In this document: positions 63,691 to 64,000 of the stretch, piece after piece
Layout of the letters: every line of letters begins with the position of its first letter
How positions within the stretch are numbered: the first letter of the stretch is position 1
Source: CAVVAL01 sp963742725
GTDB lineage: Bacteria > Actinomycetota > Actinomycetes > Mycobacteriales > Cryptosporangiaceae
Assembly: GCA_963742725.1 (NCBI GenBank)
Contig: CAVUMX010000003.1
Coordinates: 992,001 to 1,056,000 of the forward strand
Direction: 5' to 3'
Length of the DNA: 64,000 bases
Notes under the pieces: model-generated
The model's database searches: none
What the model was told of the DNA's origin: nothing
Seen by the model: the letters and a program-made list of their open reading frames with translations, nothing else
Made by a program: the position numbers and the translations under genes

Positions 63691-64000
63691 TCAGGAGATG
63701 TGGATCGCGCCCGTGTCCACCGCCCGGATCAGCGCGAGGCGCGACGCGCACCCGGTCTTCACGTACACGCGGGACAGGTAGACCTCGATCGTCTTCGGGC
63801 TGAAATGCATGGCGGTGGCGATCTGCTGGTTCGACAGCCCGTCCCGGACCAGGCGGATCAGTTGCAGGTCGGTGTCGGTCAGGGCGGAACTGGGCTGTGC
63901 CGGCCGCCGTGGCACGGCGCGCCCGCGAGCCCGGAGTCCGGCAGCCGCGCGGCGGCGCAGGGGAGCGGCGCCGAACGTGTCGAACAGCTTGTAGGCGGAC
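63691..64000 (-). CDS. LuxR-family regulator, C-terminal part
   Basis: The visible 102 residues run off the window. AYKLFDTFGAAPLRRRAAAG is followed by the LuxR helix-turn-helix: ALTDTDLQLIRLVRDGLSNQ, then QIATAMHFSPKTIEVYLSRV and YVKTGCASRLALIRA. The helical linker is typical of large ATPase or TPR-type LuxR proteins, so most of the protein lies beyond base 64000. It converges with the aldehyde dehydrogenase gene (5-nt gap) and is a possible regulator of the catabolic row. Confidence 0.9.
   Translation of the reverse strand, partial: SAYKLFDTFGAAPLRRRAAAGLRARGRAVPRRPAQPSSALTDTDLQLIRLVRDGLSNQQIATAMHFSPKTIEVYLSRVYVKTGCASRLALIRAVDTGAIHIS

Overview
The window comes from a very high-G+C actinomycete (Actinomycetota). 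GTG and TTG starts, GTGA/ATGA overlaps, IdeR/DmdR-type iron boxes, DasR-type dre operators, an F420-linked enzyme, MbtH, ECF42, Tat substrates and ricin-lectin exoenzymes all fit. The family cannot be fixed from sequence alone. The NRPS layout most resembles the erythrochelin synthetase type known from Pseudonocardiaceae.

Region 1 (1-26426) is a hydroxamate siderophore locus. A cut-off formyltransferase gene (minus strand) and an ornithine N-hydroxylase gene (plus strand) diverge from two iron boxes. A ferri-siderophore binding lipoprotein, a 5,016-residue NRPS and MbtH follow. The NRPS reads A-T-E, C-A-T-E, C-A-T, C-A-T-C. Its specificity codes give Ser in module 2 and hydroxy-Orn in module 3, and modules 1 and 4 share a near-identical A domain. 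I infer a foroxymithine/erythrochelin-type peptide: hfOrn, D-Ser and a diketopiperazine of hOrn and hfOrn. A convergent ECF42 sigma gene intervenes. A third iron box then sits between a heterodimeric ABC exporter (minus) and an amidohydrolase coupled to two FecCD permeases (plus). No FecE ATPase is in the window.

Region 2 (26427-40713) holds secreted and sugar genes: a YVTN propeller protein, an AMIN-like protein, a ricin-lectin polysaccharide lyase with two dre sites, a Gfo/Idh oxidoreductase, a sugar ABC cassette with a clan-A glycosidase, a VanZ protein, a secreted zinc protease and a PhoD phosphatase. Degenerate gene remnants and unusually long perfect hairpins occur here.

Region 3 (40746-45482) is a two-component system divergent from a flavin electron-transfer operon (ferric-reductase-like membrane flavoprotein, FMN-binding protein with a flavinylation motif, ApbE).

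Region 4 (45483-57416) has more exoenzymes: alginate-lyase family, PhoX/DUF839, PI-PLC-like, GH18 chitinase and GH97. It also holds a VapC remnant, two small membrane proteins, an acetyltransferase and a diguanylate cyclase. Two further dre pairs precede the alginate lyase and the chitinase.

Region 5 (57614-64000) is a branched-chain-type ABC cassette (binding protein, fused LivH-LivM, no ATPase) with a MaoC hydratase, an NADPH:F420 reductase, an aldehyde dehydrogenase and the end of a LuxR regulator.

Cross-cutting signals: seven genes carry a TTA codon, several genes carry in-frame short tandem duplications, and three enzyme genes carry paired dre operators. No tRNA, rRNA, CRISPR array or insertion sequence was seen.
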